Origin: Helichrysum umbraculigerum
Taxonomy: Eukaryota; Streptophyta; Magnoliopsida; Asterales; Asteraceae
Assembly (NCBI GenBank): GCA_949592205.1
Contig: CATIUR010000005.1
Coordinates: 134,933,277-134,997,276, forward strand
Length of the DNA stretch: 64,000 nucleotides
Reading direction: 5' to 3'
Shown: positions 35,501 to 48,107 of the stretch, one piece after another
Layout: each line of letters opens with the position of its first letter
Position numbering within the stretch: position 1 is the first letter of the stretch
The notes under the pieces: model-generated
The model's database searches: none
What the model was told of the DNA's origin: nothing
What the model saw: the letters and a program-made list of their open reading frames with translations, nothing else
Made by a program: the position numbers and the translations under genes

Positions 35501-36704
35501 TGAAACTGTTTAGACAGATTGTACTGATATGTAGTTGTAATGTGATCTATATAAGATCACTAGCTGATTTAAGATAATTGCAAAACGATGTTGGGTGATC
35601 GTAATGCATTGTAAGGAGTGTTGAAATAGTGACTTCATGGTGAAGGATAATTACATCCTGTTATACTTAATTATATTAAAGTTGAATTGGGTATAAACTT
35701 TGTGCAAGTTTATTATTAAACCCATAGTTGAAAGAAATTTGGATGTAATAGAGTGATAACATGAACCCTAAGGGGTAGAGAACTAAATAGATAATAATCA
35801 CATTGAGGTGAATGTGATAATATAATTAATGATTAAATTTGAGAATTTGAAAATTTTGTGCCATTTATTGAGAAAGGTGATGTGCTATGAAATGAACAGA
35901 TGAATTTTGGAAATGATAATTATATTTCCAATATTGTAGAAATGTGTAAAATCAGATAAGTTGTTATATACTTGATGATAGAATAAATTGTGACTTAAGG
36001 TGAAATAAGTCAATGTAGAGGTCGGGTGAATGTAGGTAATACGGTGTGACTAAACATGTGTTAATTTAACAATGTACTTCTTGATGATGTTTTACCTACT
36101 GTGTGTGACCTCTATTTTGCTTATTAAGGTGATATGAATCCGGATTACTTCTAAGTAAAGGATTCCATAGAGTTGAAGTGATAGGTGAATATTTGTTTAA
36201 TTGTTGGTTATGAACTGAAATTAATTTTCAGTGTTGTTAAGTGTATTGTGTTGTTAAGTGTATTGTGGTTTTATAACCACTGATGTTAGCTGTTGTTGTT
36301 TGTTGTTGTTCTAGTTGTTAGAAGATAAATTGTCAAAGATTTTAGCATATTGCTAATTTCTGGTTAATATAGTTGTTAAAAATTTTGACACGTTACTAGT
36401 GTCTGGTTGTAAGTGATTATGTGTCTGATTGTTAAAGTGAGTGTGTGTTTTAAACAGATATCTGATTGATGATAGAGGATTCAGGTAAATGATTGTTTAT
36501 AGTAAAAGTTGGATGAATGCACATTATATATATACAGGGGTGAGAGATAGAAACATATACCTTTAGGCATATGTGAATGTGGAAAGAATTGAGATATATA
36601 AGGATTAGTATAAGTTGCTCTTGAGGAATAATGTACGATAAGATGTAGGTGATTATGTTACACTAGATGAGTTGAGTGTAAACAGATTTCGAGGACGAAA
36701 TCTT
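32600..36704 (+). other. Non-coding interior of the LARD-type element
   Basis: About 4.1 kb with a very high A+T content and a G-over-C bias on the + strand. Stops occur in all frames and no gag, protease, RT or integrase motif is seen. A segment near the right end (GATTTCGAGGACGAAATC) is the usual end-of-pol/PPT context of Gypsy elements. Confidence 0.85.
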
Positions 36705-36720
36705 TTAAGGGGGAGAGATT
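36705..36720 (+). other. Polypurine tract
   Basis: TTAAGGGGGAGAGATT lies directly before the 3' LTR. It is the expected start site for plus-strand DNA synthesis. Confidence 0.85.
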
Positions 36721-38563
36721 TGTAACATCCGTAAATTGGACCTAGTTGTTTTATATTATTTGGTGATTTTAAAATAATATTAACGTGTTTGGAAATAATA
36801 TTGTTTGAATTAATTGCGAATAAATAGGAAATAAGTTTCAGGACTTATTGTGGTTAGTAAAATATTAAGTGATTTAAATTAATATAGTTGACGGAACAAT
36901 AAAAGTTTGGACTCGCAAATGGTTTTCGGGTTCCAGACAATAGGTTGAGAAGGGGTATTAAATTATACCCGTATAATTGAAGTCGGTTGTGAGAAGCCGA
37001 CCTTTTTCTTATTTCCTTTGTTTACTCCCTGTTTCCATTTTACTTCTTGATGAAAAAAAAAAACACACACACGAATACACAGAGAAAGAAATTGCAGAGT
37101 GAATTAGAAAGAAAGCTTGAATTCATTTTACTCCATCATCTAAAGCAGATTATCATCATCATATTGTTCTTGATCAAGAGTAAGTGTTCTTCATGGTTTA
37201 TATTTGAAATTGATTGAAATCAATAGGGTTAAGTGAAATTGATGATATTGATGTTATAAAATGATATATAATGCTAGTTACTAGTAATTGCTGCTGTTAA
37301 ATAGACTAGAAACCGGAAATTTTATGTCTGGTAATTTGATTTCCGGGTTAGGGTTTGAACAGGAAGAACAGGGTTGAAGCTGTGCCCTGTGACCGGCGGT
37401 CAAGCATTTTGGCCGGCGGCCAAGTGTTTTAGCCATTGACCGGCGGTCAAACCATTTAGCCGGCGGCTAAATGGCCCCAATGCAGAACAGAGAGTTTTTA
37501 TAAAAACATTTTGTTAGTATTAAACCAATGATATTAGGTTGAAATGTTGATGTTAGTCATGAACTAACTAAAGATAAATGAGTACTTTTGGTTTGACATA
37601 ATATGTTGATATATTTAGATAAGTGGTGATATTAATAAGCTGATATAAGCGTTGGTTGCTATTTGATAAGTGTTATTGAGATTAATATGATATATTGTGA
37701 ATTGAGATGATGTGATATGTTACGTTATTATAACATAAATTTATTATTGTTGACAAGTTACTAATTTGTGACGTTGTGTTGTGATTCTCAGATGGAGAGA
37801 AGGCTCAGTAACATTAGATCTCTGAGCGTGCAGCTGAGGTATCGGTGAGTGGACTCGTACTCTCAGTGTGATTTAGTTGTAACATAATTGGTTACAACAG
37901 GTGAACGTAGTGATATAGTGATTGTGATTGTGACTGTTGATTTGTGAAATACACGTGTAATAAGTGATGTGTTGCCTTTGAGCATTCTGTGATTCGGAGG
38001 TCAACTTGACTGATTAGTTGGACTGGGTTGCTACAGGTTAGTCAATGTGAGATTTGTGATCATGTGTTGAGAATGGAACACATATTGACTAAAGGTAGCA
38101 AACAGTTATCGGTAAAGCCACTGTATTGGCCTGCAGTTGGTTGTAAGTGTCGCTTGGTGCACCTCCCGGGTCTGAGCGGTGTCACAAGGACCACCGATCC
38201 TCTTGGTGATGTTGTGTCAGTGTCTATGTGATATTTGTGATAATCAGTATTGTTATGCTGAGTTGTACTGATAGTGACAGGTTGACTCACTTAGCTTTGT
38301 GCTAATCCCACTATTTATCCTTTACAGGTCTTGAGATGATTTGGGCTGGGCAAGGAATGGACTGAAGAATGTTTGACTACCAAGTGTTACTCTGATATCT
38401 GATGTTTATAAATCAGTGTTATTCTTGTTTTATATAACACCCGGATTGATAACTAAGTTTTAAATTAGATGAACTTTTATGTTTTGATTGATTAAAGTTT
38501 TAATTTGGACAGACGCTTCCGATATATTGTATTTTAAATAACTATAATAGGAGGGGTGTTATA
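36721..38563 (+). repeat. 3' LTR of the LARD-type element
   Basis: It is the same sequence as 30746-32584 with scattered single-base differences and a few 1-2 base indels in A or CA runs. It starts TGTAACATCC and ends GGGGTGTTATA. Confidence 0.93.
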
Positions 38564-38600
38564 GTCCGTCAATGTCTATTTATATTAGACATTTTATATG

Positions 38601-38894
38601 GGGTTTATCGTTTCGTTATGTATTAAAATTTACGTTTTTTACTATTGTATGCGACATACTTTCATTTGTTTAATTGTATGTAGTGAACTTGTAATTATGG
38701 TCTATTGTAGGTATTATATCATTTTTGGGTAAGGTCAAAAAAGGAAACTTTCCTATTTTGGTCTTACCCAAAATGAAATTTTACATACAATAGACCATAT
38801 TTACAAGTTCAATACATACAATAGAAGTTTTCAAAGTTCGACTCATACAATAGTAAAAAGTGTAAAGTTTAATACATAACGAAACAATAAACCC
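38601..38894. mobile_element. Short foldback MITE of MULE type (294 bp)
   Basis: Nearly the whole element is an inverted repeat. The ends are GGGTTTATCGTTTCGTTATG and its near-complement (mismatch TCG/TTG). An exact 9-bp duplication TTTTATATG flanks it (38592-38600 and 38895-38903). The arms meet around GGGTAAGGTC..GGTCTTACCC (38729-38769). It lies 38 bp from the LARD 3' end. Confidence 0.9.
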
Positions 38895-38903
38895 TTTTAT
38901 ATG

Positions 38904-39627
38904 AGATATATCTTAAAACTTTTTTACATAACGATATTTACCCCTCGTTTACACATAATTTAACTACGCTCAAAAGTAAGTGTAACTAAAACACATGTAA
39001 TTTTCATTTTATTTTGCAAATATATGTTTATTTATTTTCCTTTTTTCAAGGTTTGAAGTGTTTGAAAATGTTAAATAAATACTTGAAGAAAAGATAGAAA
39101 ATAAATATAAAGGTTTATTTCTTCAAAATATTTGAAACTTTACGTCTTTACTATTATATGAAGCGAACTCCAAAAATAACTTTTATATAATAAGCTATAT
39201 AATAGTCTATTATAAACATATAACTTACTAATAGTATGTATGTATACAACTTAAAATAAAACATCTTTTTAATTATTTAGCAAACATAGTGTAAAGCATA
39301 TATAAATATACGTTTTTAAAACTTAAATATATACAATAATATTATTGTATAAATGTGTAAAGTTAAAGAATGCTCCATTCCAGAATTAAATTTCACTTTA
39401 AGGCCTCTTTTACAATTCCATTTCTATTCCAGTTTTCCAATTACATTCACCACAACATTTAAAGAAAAAGAAAAAAAGAAAAAAAGATGTTTCAAGACTC
39501 AAAACTAGTACTCTCTGAGGTTGCATACAACATTACAACATCAACTCAAAACTAAAAACTTAATTTTATAACAGAAGCAGCTCAAAACTAGTACACTCAC
39601 TCACAGATCTTAAGATCTGGTTACAAC
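38904..39627. other. AT-rich region downstream of the VAL-like gene
   Basis: No separate gene or element was recognised. The part next to 39627 should contain the 3' UTR of the VAL-like gene; AATAAA-like signals occur but none is decisive. Confidence 0.5.
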
Positions 39628-42600
39628 TTACAACCCAGTTTGCTTTACAGATATTCCATCGTCGACAACCTTCTCGTCCATCTTCTGTTCTACCATATCA
39701 TCCATTGGGATTGGGATTATTGTTTCATCGGTAAGGAGGTGGGTAGGAGCCACAGAGGAAGGTGAAGGTTGTCCTTCAATCTCGCTTGTACTTGCGGGTA
39801 ATGAACAAGGTACCAGTCCGGTAAGCACACTTTGCCATTCTGATGGAATTTCCAACGCGTTAGTAGCATTCACCAGGATCATTTCGTCTTCTTTATTCGG
39901 ATCACAATTCAAATCCAACTGTTGTCCTCCTTTGCTACTGCTCTCACCAACTTCAACATCGATTCCATTCTGATCGCTAATACCAATTCCGAGACTGTCG
40001 TCCGGGACCACTCCGTTAGTGAGAGCTAGCAGTGATTTCTGGGCCTCTTCCGCCTCTCGATCCGATAACCGTTTCTTTTTACGGAGCATTAATGTTTTGA
40101 AACGACGTCTGACTGTGAGACAGACGTTGCAGAAGCAATTTGGTTTGTGTTTACCTTTTCCACTTGGGGGTTGAATACAAACGATACACGTGCATCCAGG
40201 CCGATGGCGGGGATGTCTAGTGGTGGGACCTGATGAAGATTCACCAAGTTCGCCTATGCTGTCACCAAATACTGCAGCAGTAGCTAATGCATCCAGTCCA
40301 GAGGCCACTTGTTCTTCAGCCACCTTTCCTTCTGCCAGTTTCCGCTTCTTGGAATCTGGAAATGATCAGAATGTAACAAATAAATCCCACAATGTGTTAT
40401 GTATGATTACAAAAGCTTTCATTGTTGCACAAATAATCTATATGTTTTCTAAAACACAATTCAGGAGGTTGTATGCATTAAGAATATACTTCTGGCAACT
40501 ATCAAACCATTTGACATGTTTCCATAGTACTTAAAAAACATTTGAAATGGACTCGCTTAAATTGGTCCAAATCTCCAACTCTAACTCTAATAACTAGACC
40601 AAAAGATGAGAACTTTGAACCATGATCAAGAAGTAAGTTCTTAGCAGAATCATACTAAATTCAACAGCAATAAAAACGAACACTATCTAGATACATACCC
40701 TTGCTAAACTTAAAAATACGTTCCAAATCCTTTGTACTTATCTCATCCGGAGCTGAACATGTACACCTGGTGCACGCAAAACACAAAAGACAATATTACA
40801 AGCAATTATCCCAAACATCCCTGGAAGCATATATACTAGTTGATTTTGACATCTATTTATTACCTATCTGGATCCCAAACATTATCAGAGCATGTCCATT
40901 TTGAAGGAAGAAGAACATCAGAAGGTAACTTCCGCCATTTGGAGCAACTATCACACTGACCCCATTGTTCTTGTGACCTACACCACAATTGACAATACAA
41001 AAGAAACTGGATGTTAAAAAGTTGACATGCAGAGGCCTAATAGGATAAGTTACATGTGGGAGATTGGAAGAGGGAGAGCAGGGTTCCAGAAAGAATTTAA
41101 GCAATCAAGTTTTTTACTGGACAAGTGACAATTAAGTAGACTCACCAAGATGTTCAATTTTAAATTATCACATAAAAAAATTATCTACACTAAAGTTTCT
41201 TGAAAAATAAACAAATAATGCCGGTTTTATTTCTACCACAGAAAAATTATCACAAAGTCCCTATCCCGATCCACATATATACACAGCTAGATTGTCTGTT
41301 TTAACTTTCATGGGCTTCAAAGAACATTAAATTCTTTTTCTCGACAGAAACAGACAGACTTGTAAATAGCTTAACAGCTACCATGTTTTAAAAAATCTGA
41401 TAGGGACCCCAAAGACAACAATGCCAAGTTGAAAAGATCTATCACGCAGACACAGCAAATATGTTACACAAAACTAGATTTAATGAGCACAAATGTTTCA
41501 CGAGATATTATACACTTAAAATTTTGATAACTCACTCAAAGAGCTATAGAAAGGTAGCATTAATGTAAGAATCAATTAAGTAGCTAGAACATTTTATGTT
41601 TTTTTACGCTAACGTTTTTTGAAAAATAAATAAACAAATAATATTAAAAGAAAAACTCACCCAGATGCATTTACTGTGAATATGGTCTTCTTACCAAAAA
41701 CTGGTGGCTCCTGAATGATAAAAAGAATGATTGAAACATATAAAATGATGGCGAAAATAAAGCAGCAATTTCAAAAAACTGTATGATATTAGATGGATTT
41801 TATCTTGTGCTTACATCATATTCTTCAAATTCACAATCTTCGATCATGGAAATAGTTGGGTTAGACGTAGGGGACGGGCGAAGTAACTCATGTGCTTCTT
41901 CCCATGTGACCTTCAGCTCCATGGCATCTTCATTATGCATCAGCAGCCTCTTGTTTTTTGATCCTATATTACGAGTCTTCTTCTTTTCCTGGATCAATGG
42001 TTTATGATCCCCATTTGCCACCCCATTTGCCATGCTTTCATGTTCCACATTTTTCTGCAAACCAAATGTAACTTGGTAAGTGAATGTAAAACTAAGCGGA
42101 GAAGAAAAATAAATAAAATATCAGATAGGGAAAATAGTCATAAAGAAAAAGCGCGTACTATAGGCAGGTTTCCATTCGCAGCAGAAGTTCCACCAGCAAC
42201 ACCATTAGCAGAAGCCGTCTCACCTTCCTGCATGTTTTTTCATGTATAGCCGGTCATTAACATAATATATGATTTGTTCAAGAAAATAAAAAATAAATAA
42301 TGTATGTGTATGAGCTCATATATGCATCCATGTACCAGTCATTTTTAGTCTATTAATTTAAGCTGCCGACTAATATGTAACACTCCAGGAAAAAAGGCAC
42401 GACTACAGAGGAATTTAGGCAGCACTCTACGTGGTATAGAGAGTTATGGAGTGTACTGCAAAAGGATCACCTTTGTGTCAGTAGAAACTGCTGCCTTTCG
42501 ACAACCTATAACAAGCTTTTCTCCAGGATCCAGTCGACTAAAAATAACTGCAGAAATTTTTAGAAAGGTTATGAAGTTTAATATTAATAAAAAAAGAAAA

Positions 42601-45600
42601 GGGAAAGAAAAGAAGAAGCAAAACATTAACTACACTTGTGCTGACTACAACCAGAGAAATCTAAATCAATGTGTTGTAAAAGCAAAAAAATGATTCTTCA
42701 GTTGATATTATTTGTTTTTTGGCATGACAGATAAACATACACACCCTTGTCACAAGTGGGACTTGAACTCACCATGATTCATTAGTTAATTTATACTAGA
42801 TATAAGATCAGAAAAAATACATTTAAGTTAAACAGTTATAAGATAAGAAGGATACCTGTGTCCCCAGCTTGCAGTTGCATATTCTGTATGCAAGGAGTTA
42901 CACCCTCTAAAACATACATACGGCTGTTATTATTGGGCCAGAAACGAAACTGGAACGTCCACTCTTTCCCCTTTATATCCTGAATTTTTATTGGTAAACC
43001 TTCTGAATTATTAATAGCAGGGAAATATGCCTGGAAAAGAAAATTTTGTTATAAATTGAAGCAGGGTACAAAAAAGAAAGTGACAGGATCTAAAAGAAAT
43101 ACTTACTTCTGCGCATGCTTTAGGCAGGACCAACCGACCAATTCGGCCAGCATCACTTGCACTCAAAATCTTCTCAAATAATGGAGTAATAGAGCAGTTG
43201 GCATTCAAGCTAGAGGTTACAATTAAGGAAACCTTGTTTTTCACATATGTTGTACTTAACAGTTAACACTTTTCAGGCTGGAGTCAAGGTACACCTATTT
43301 CAGTTTCCAAAATGAAAGTTCCTCCACTCTTGAAATTTTTTGAAGGACATTCTTTCGATGGACTACCCCTTCCACATATTAGCTAAGTACTTGATAACTA
43401 CCAAAAGTCCAGGTGCTATTCTCATAATAAAGCAACCATCTTTGAACTAATCCCAGTTTTGGGTGTCCAACTTACTTTAGGCCAGAAAAACCCATAAAAG
43501 TTCAATAGAAAAAGAACAAAAATATAGCATCAAATATTTTTTTTTCCAGACTCCACGTGCTTTTTGTACGCAAATCGGGTTCACTGCACCTACCAACACA
43601 CCAGGTGCCGCATCATCATTTTGACCAGGTTACCAGATGAGATAACCCTAACCGAAATCTGAAATTCCGACTACCTTAAATCATAATTTTAAGACTTTAT
43701 GGTTTTTCCTCACCTGAAGAAGTTGGTCAACCAATATAGAAACTAGACCAATGATTATTACGGAGTTGGTTTGTATGCAATTGAACCATTGTTCAAATTT
43801 CCTTTATTAAAAGTAATATTTTGGTTGAATGAATAAAATGAATAAAACTAGTGTTGTAGTGGTTCCAAAATCAAATTGATAATTTCACCAGACATGTTAC
43901 CCAAAAAGAAGGAAATTTGTATTTTAACCTGTACTAGCACATTCGACCAAAAAGTCACTGTTTCAAAAAAGCTAAACACCCCAGTAACTATCAATCCTTA
44001 CATTGTCAAATAAACCCCAAAAGTTAAACACAGGACTAATTGCCCAACTAAAATTATGTGCATGTACGAATCAACATAAATAACAAAGGATACTCCCCAG
44101 ATATCTGCAACAATTCTTGGTCAGTCATCTTCGGCCAATACCTCGGAAGTAATTGACTTTTGCCTCTACCTTCAACTGGTGGTCTTGGAACTCTATTGTC
44201 CGAAACCGTCCCTTTATTTGGTTGTGAGCGTATACTAACCCCAGATTTTAACGGTCTTGTAAATGAAAGGCGTGACCTTTGCCCTTGCTTAAAGGAGGGA
44301 ACTTTTTCAGGTTCTCTTCCATCCACCACACCACCAGAATTAGGGCTAACAGAAGACTTTGTAGTGGCCAGAGCATTACCAAGAGAATAATTTAAAGATG
44401 GTTTAGGAATTGATTCATACAGAGCTTTGAAACCTAAATCTGTTCTACTATTATCTGATGTGCCAAATAAAGATGGTGTATTTGGAAATATCATTCCAAC
44501 ATCTTTACTAGAAGAAAGACGGTTATCATCTTGTTTAATTTGGAGACTGATGGATGGAGTAGAAGCTGAGGGTTGGTGTTTCTCTATAGCTTCAGTTAAT
44601 TGTGTAAGTTTTCCCTTATCAACAGTTGCACCATTATTCACTCGACTACCAATGACAGGGTGCCATGTGCCAGTAAATGGAACAAATCCATTAGGGAGGT
44701 CGTTAGTGTAGCTCTGCATTGACAAATTACTGAAATTTTAACAAGTATCTGATAGCAAAAAAGGCGAAGGTTGCAACAATACTACAATAGGTGTGTCCTG
44801 TGGGTCATGTATCGGTTTTAACAGGTTTAGATACAGTTTGACTAGGGTCCGGTTAGGTTGCCCTGAAACATACTTTTCTGTCTTATAAGATTATGAAAAT
44901 TTTATATTTCAATGATAGTCTACCTTTTTATATAAGATGATTTAAGACGATAGATGATAAATATAAGCTTCAAACAGCCTTGACCTGTTTGACCGTATTA
45001 ACCCGTTAAAGATCAAATATAACAGAAACAACTCATCACGCTGCATTACAAGAACTTCTCCATAACATGAGTCAAAAGGTTTGCCAGAATGTCACTAGCC
45101 ATTAACACCTACATAAATTAATTAATAATAAACTTTACTGCTAAGAAGGTTACATTTACCTGATATTATTCCATTCTAGAATGTTCTGCTCTAAGTATAA
45201 GATGAGATATAATTCAGACATTCCAATACTATATACACATTGCAGACTGCAATAACAAACAATGATTGAAATTACCTGCATTGGCTTTAGAGCCTGTGTT
45301 CCCCTAGCTCTTATGCATTTTATACATGATATTCCTCCCAAATCAAGGCATTCATGAAGATACTTTGAAACAACACATCCACAGTGAACGGGCTGCAATA
45401 TAAACAAAATGAGACCTAGTGAGTGAAACATATGTTAATCTCTTAAAAGATTTCCAGTATATGAAATCAAAAGTACCTTATCACAAAATTTGCATTCCCT
45501 CCAACCAGGTTCGTTTAGATGGTATCTTTCACAGTAGTTTACATGATCGTAGGCAGTTCTGGGGTCCACATAGAGTATTTGAGCAAATTAAGAGTCGCAC

Positions 45601-47013
45601 ATAAAAATCAAAACTATGCCTAAATGCAAAGGGACTACAATCATCATCATGCCAAAACACACAACAAATGAATATATAGGATAAATTATAGAGAAAACAT
45701 GTCTTATGAAAACCATTAAGCGTCATATTCTACATTATAAGGATATTCAAATGTATTAATGTACATAATCAAAATACACAAATGTATTGGATGTACAAAT
45801 TTTAAGAAGGGAAAAAGGGTCAAACAGTTTAAAGGATGTGGGCAGAAGAAGCATTCATACATTCAAATGCTATTAGTAAAATTGTTCATATAATTGTCTC
45901 TTAGTGATAACTTGAGCAAGAAAGAAGGAAATCATGCCACCGAACATACAAAAAGACATGCATGCAAAATAAATCATTTCATTTTAGGGGATATTACTTG
46001 AGGAGAAATATTTGGCTGATACCACTGACTTCTCATTTTATAGAGTGCTTAAAGAATCCAAATGATGCAGTTTCAGTTAGGTGGTTTTCTCTGGTTAGTT
46101 ATGTTCATGTGTTTTCCCTATAAATTATTGTGCTTCAAATAAAAACTTTATAGTGCAACACCCTTTCTGCCTTTCCTGCTTTCTTAATCCGTTGTCAAGT
46201 TAGATACACACAAAATAAAAAATTAAAAATAAAAAAATATTGGACAATGTAAAAAATATATATAAAAAAAAACCCATGGATCTCTCATACTGATTCATAT
46301 CTACAACACATGTGAGATATGTGTATAACCACCCAACAACACAAGACATAATACTACACCCTATTATGTAATAATAGGCCATGTTACATGCGACGATAAC
46401 ATTCTACTATATCATTGTTATGGTTCATAACTTCTAAGGTGCATGCAAATGCATGAACCCTATGACAAAAACCAAACTCATTGCAATGTAAATGCAAATC
46501 AAATCATATATTACAGCAACGGTTAAAATCTGTATACAAGCTCAGCTCCAGAAATATGATTCTACACATTTTAAGCCCTACATTTAAGGAAACAACTAAA
46601 AAAACAAAACAAAAAACGCACTTTTTAAAAAACCTTACAAGCAATGCAATTTTGATATAGCTACAATTACATCCCATGCAGTATTAATTTTTAAAGGTCA
46701 AAACTTTAGACATTATTGCAAATGCAAAATCACAATCCTAAAGTACCATTTCTTACAAAATACATAAATTGATCACATGAGTTAATTAACAATCCATAAA
46801 TAAATACACTCATTTACAATATAACAACATTAAATTATTTAAAATTCCCAAAATAGAAAGGGTAAAATCGGAATAAAATAAAAATCAAACATACCCACAA
46901 GAATAGCAAAGTGTAGCAAAACCACCGGCTTTCATAGGCCAACCTCTTTTCCATTGTGGACTTGATTTGGTTCCGCACAATCCGTTCATGCAAATCTTTG
47001 ACGACGACGACAT
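39628..47013 (-). CDS. VAL1/VAL2: VAL1/VAL2 (HSI2/HSL1) B3-domain transcriptional repressor (13 exons, 853 aa)
   Basis: Nuclear repressor of the seed-maturation programme in the VAL family. Minus-strand exons: 47013-46895, 45558-45477, 45392-45276, 44713-44094, 43209-43107, 43030-42856, 42547-42471, 42227-42159, 42054-41815, 41710-41661, 40977-40864, 40766-40699, 40355-39628. They total 2562 nt with all phases consistent. In order: an N-terminal Cys-rich plant-specific zinc domain (residues 1-106, starting MSSSSKICMNGLCGTKSS), a Ser/Pro-rich linker, the B3 domain (about 318-425: SASDAGRIGRLVLPKACAE, FQFRFWPNNNSRMYVLEG), a CW domain (about 552-590: WGQCDSCSKWRKLPSD..WTCSDNVWD), a CxCxxC basic region (about 662-700), and an EAR motif LDLNCDP at about 758. 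The family binds RY elements (CATGCA) through B3, reads methylated H3K4 through CW, and recruits PRC/histone deacetylase complexes. The length is slightly above the Arabidopsis proteins. VAL1 versus VAL2 cannot be decided by eye. All key residues seem intact. Confidence 0.95.
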
Positions 47014-47670
47014 TTGACTAATTTTGACCTTCAATTTTGACTTAAATTAAAATCTCTAGATCTTATATATATTACCATGCATATTACACTAAAAACCCCT
47101 AATTCAAAACCCTAACACCAAAACACACAAACTAATTCACAATTTCACTCGTCAAACCGATCAAATCAATCACGAATTTGACTAATTCAATACAAAATCG
47201 GCACTTTTAACCTAAAAATTCGTAATTGACCGGATCGAAATCCAGTAAACCGAACACAAACACATACTTATTTAATGTATACATATATACGCACACTCAT
47301 TACATATATGAGCGATTATGAACTGAAATTGAGTGTATGTGGGTTTGAAATCTGGCCGGAATTTGGTGATTAAACTGATGATTGATTCATTGATTGATTA
47401 TTAAAATTATTAATAAAATATATTAAAAAGGGATAGAGAGAGATAGAAAGCGTGTGTGCATGCGGAATGAGATGAAAATGTGAAGTGAAGAGAGAGATGA
47501 ATGAAGAAGAAGGAAGAGAGACAAAATGCATGCACGACAACACTTTGAAATCAAAGATGGAAATGATAAGAGGTCAAGATGAGTTCCAACAATGGAAGAA
47601 ACCCTTGTTTTATTTATATTATTATTATTATATATATTATTTTTTATGTTTATTTATTTTTAGTAATTTA
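47014..47670. promoter_or_regulatory. Upstream region of the VAL-like gene
   Basis: AT-rich sequence with no ORF of note. It should hold the 5' UTR and promoter (read leftward). It contains GAGAGAGA/GATAGAAAG stretches at 47430-47530 and several GCATGC/TGCATG motifs (47456-47463, 47527-47534), the core of RY elements that VAL proteins themselves bind. Autoregulation is only a possibility. Confidence 0.4.
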
Positions 47671-48104
47671 GGGTGTGTTTGGTAGCAACAATTTAAGGGA
47701 TTATGGGGGATTCTTAGAGATTGAGATTCTAATTTTAAAAATCTCAATCCTTCAAAAATCACAATCTTTGTTTGGCACACAGAAGAGCTTAGGGATTCTT
47801 TCAAAAATAATCCCTAAAAGTAGAAGCCCTTGAAAGTAGCTTATTTAAGAATCCCCATCTCCTAATTATAAAATTACTATATTGCCCTTCTTTTAGTTAT
47901 TAAAAAACTAAAATTTTGAACATTTATGTCATTTTACATTAATAAGCTCCATCTCCATCTACTTTGCCAAACACTTTTAAAGTTTAAAATCTCCAGCTCC
48001 ATCCCTAAACAAAAGCTCCAGCTCCAGCTTCAAGCTTCTATCTCCAGCTCCATCTCCATCTCCAACTACATCTCCATCTCCAGCCAGTTTTACCAAACAC
48101 ACCC
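47671..48104. mobile_element. PIF/Harbinger (Tourist-like) non-autonomous element
   Basis: The termini GGGTGTGTTTGGTA and TACCAAACACACCC are exact inverted repeats of 14 bp. The 3-bp duplication TTA flanks them (47668-47670 and 48105-48107). The right half is a CTCCATCTCCAGCTCCA-type simple repeat (47945-48085). It is 434 bp long and non-coding. Confidence 0.8.
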
Positions 48105-48107
48105 TTA

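Larger units (their letters stand above)
30746..38563 (+). mobile_element. Complete LARD-type non-coding LTR retrotransposon
   Basis: The structure is complete: 5' LTR 30746-32584, PBS 32588-32599, internal region 32585-36720, PPT 36705-36720, 3' LTR 36721-38563, and 5-bp duplication GTCCG at 30741-30745 and 38564-38568. The LTRs differ at roughly 25-30 positions by eye in 1.84 kb (about 98.5% identity). The 4.1-kb interior has no gag or pol, no frame above about 60 codons with a recognisable domain, and is AT-rich. LTR ends, PBS and the GATTTCGAGGACGAAATC-PPT junction match the chromovirus-like fragment next to it (28918-28960), so that family is a candidate helper. Transposition in trans is inferred from the intact signals and young LTRs. 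Confidence 0.93.

Noticed and set aside
41783..42249. Plus-strand frames of about 75-80 codons
   Set aside because: They are antisense to VAL exons 8 and 9 and their introns.
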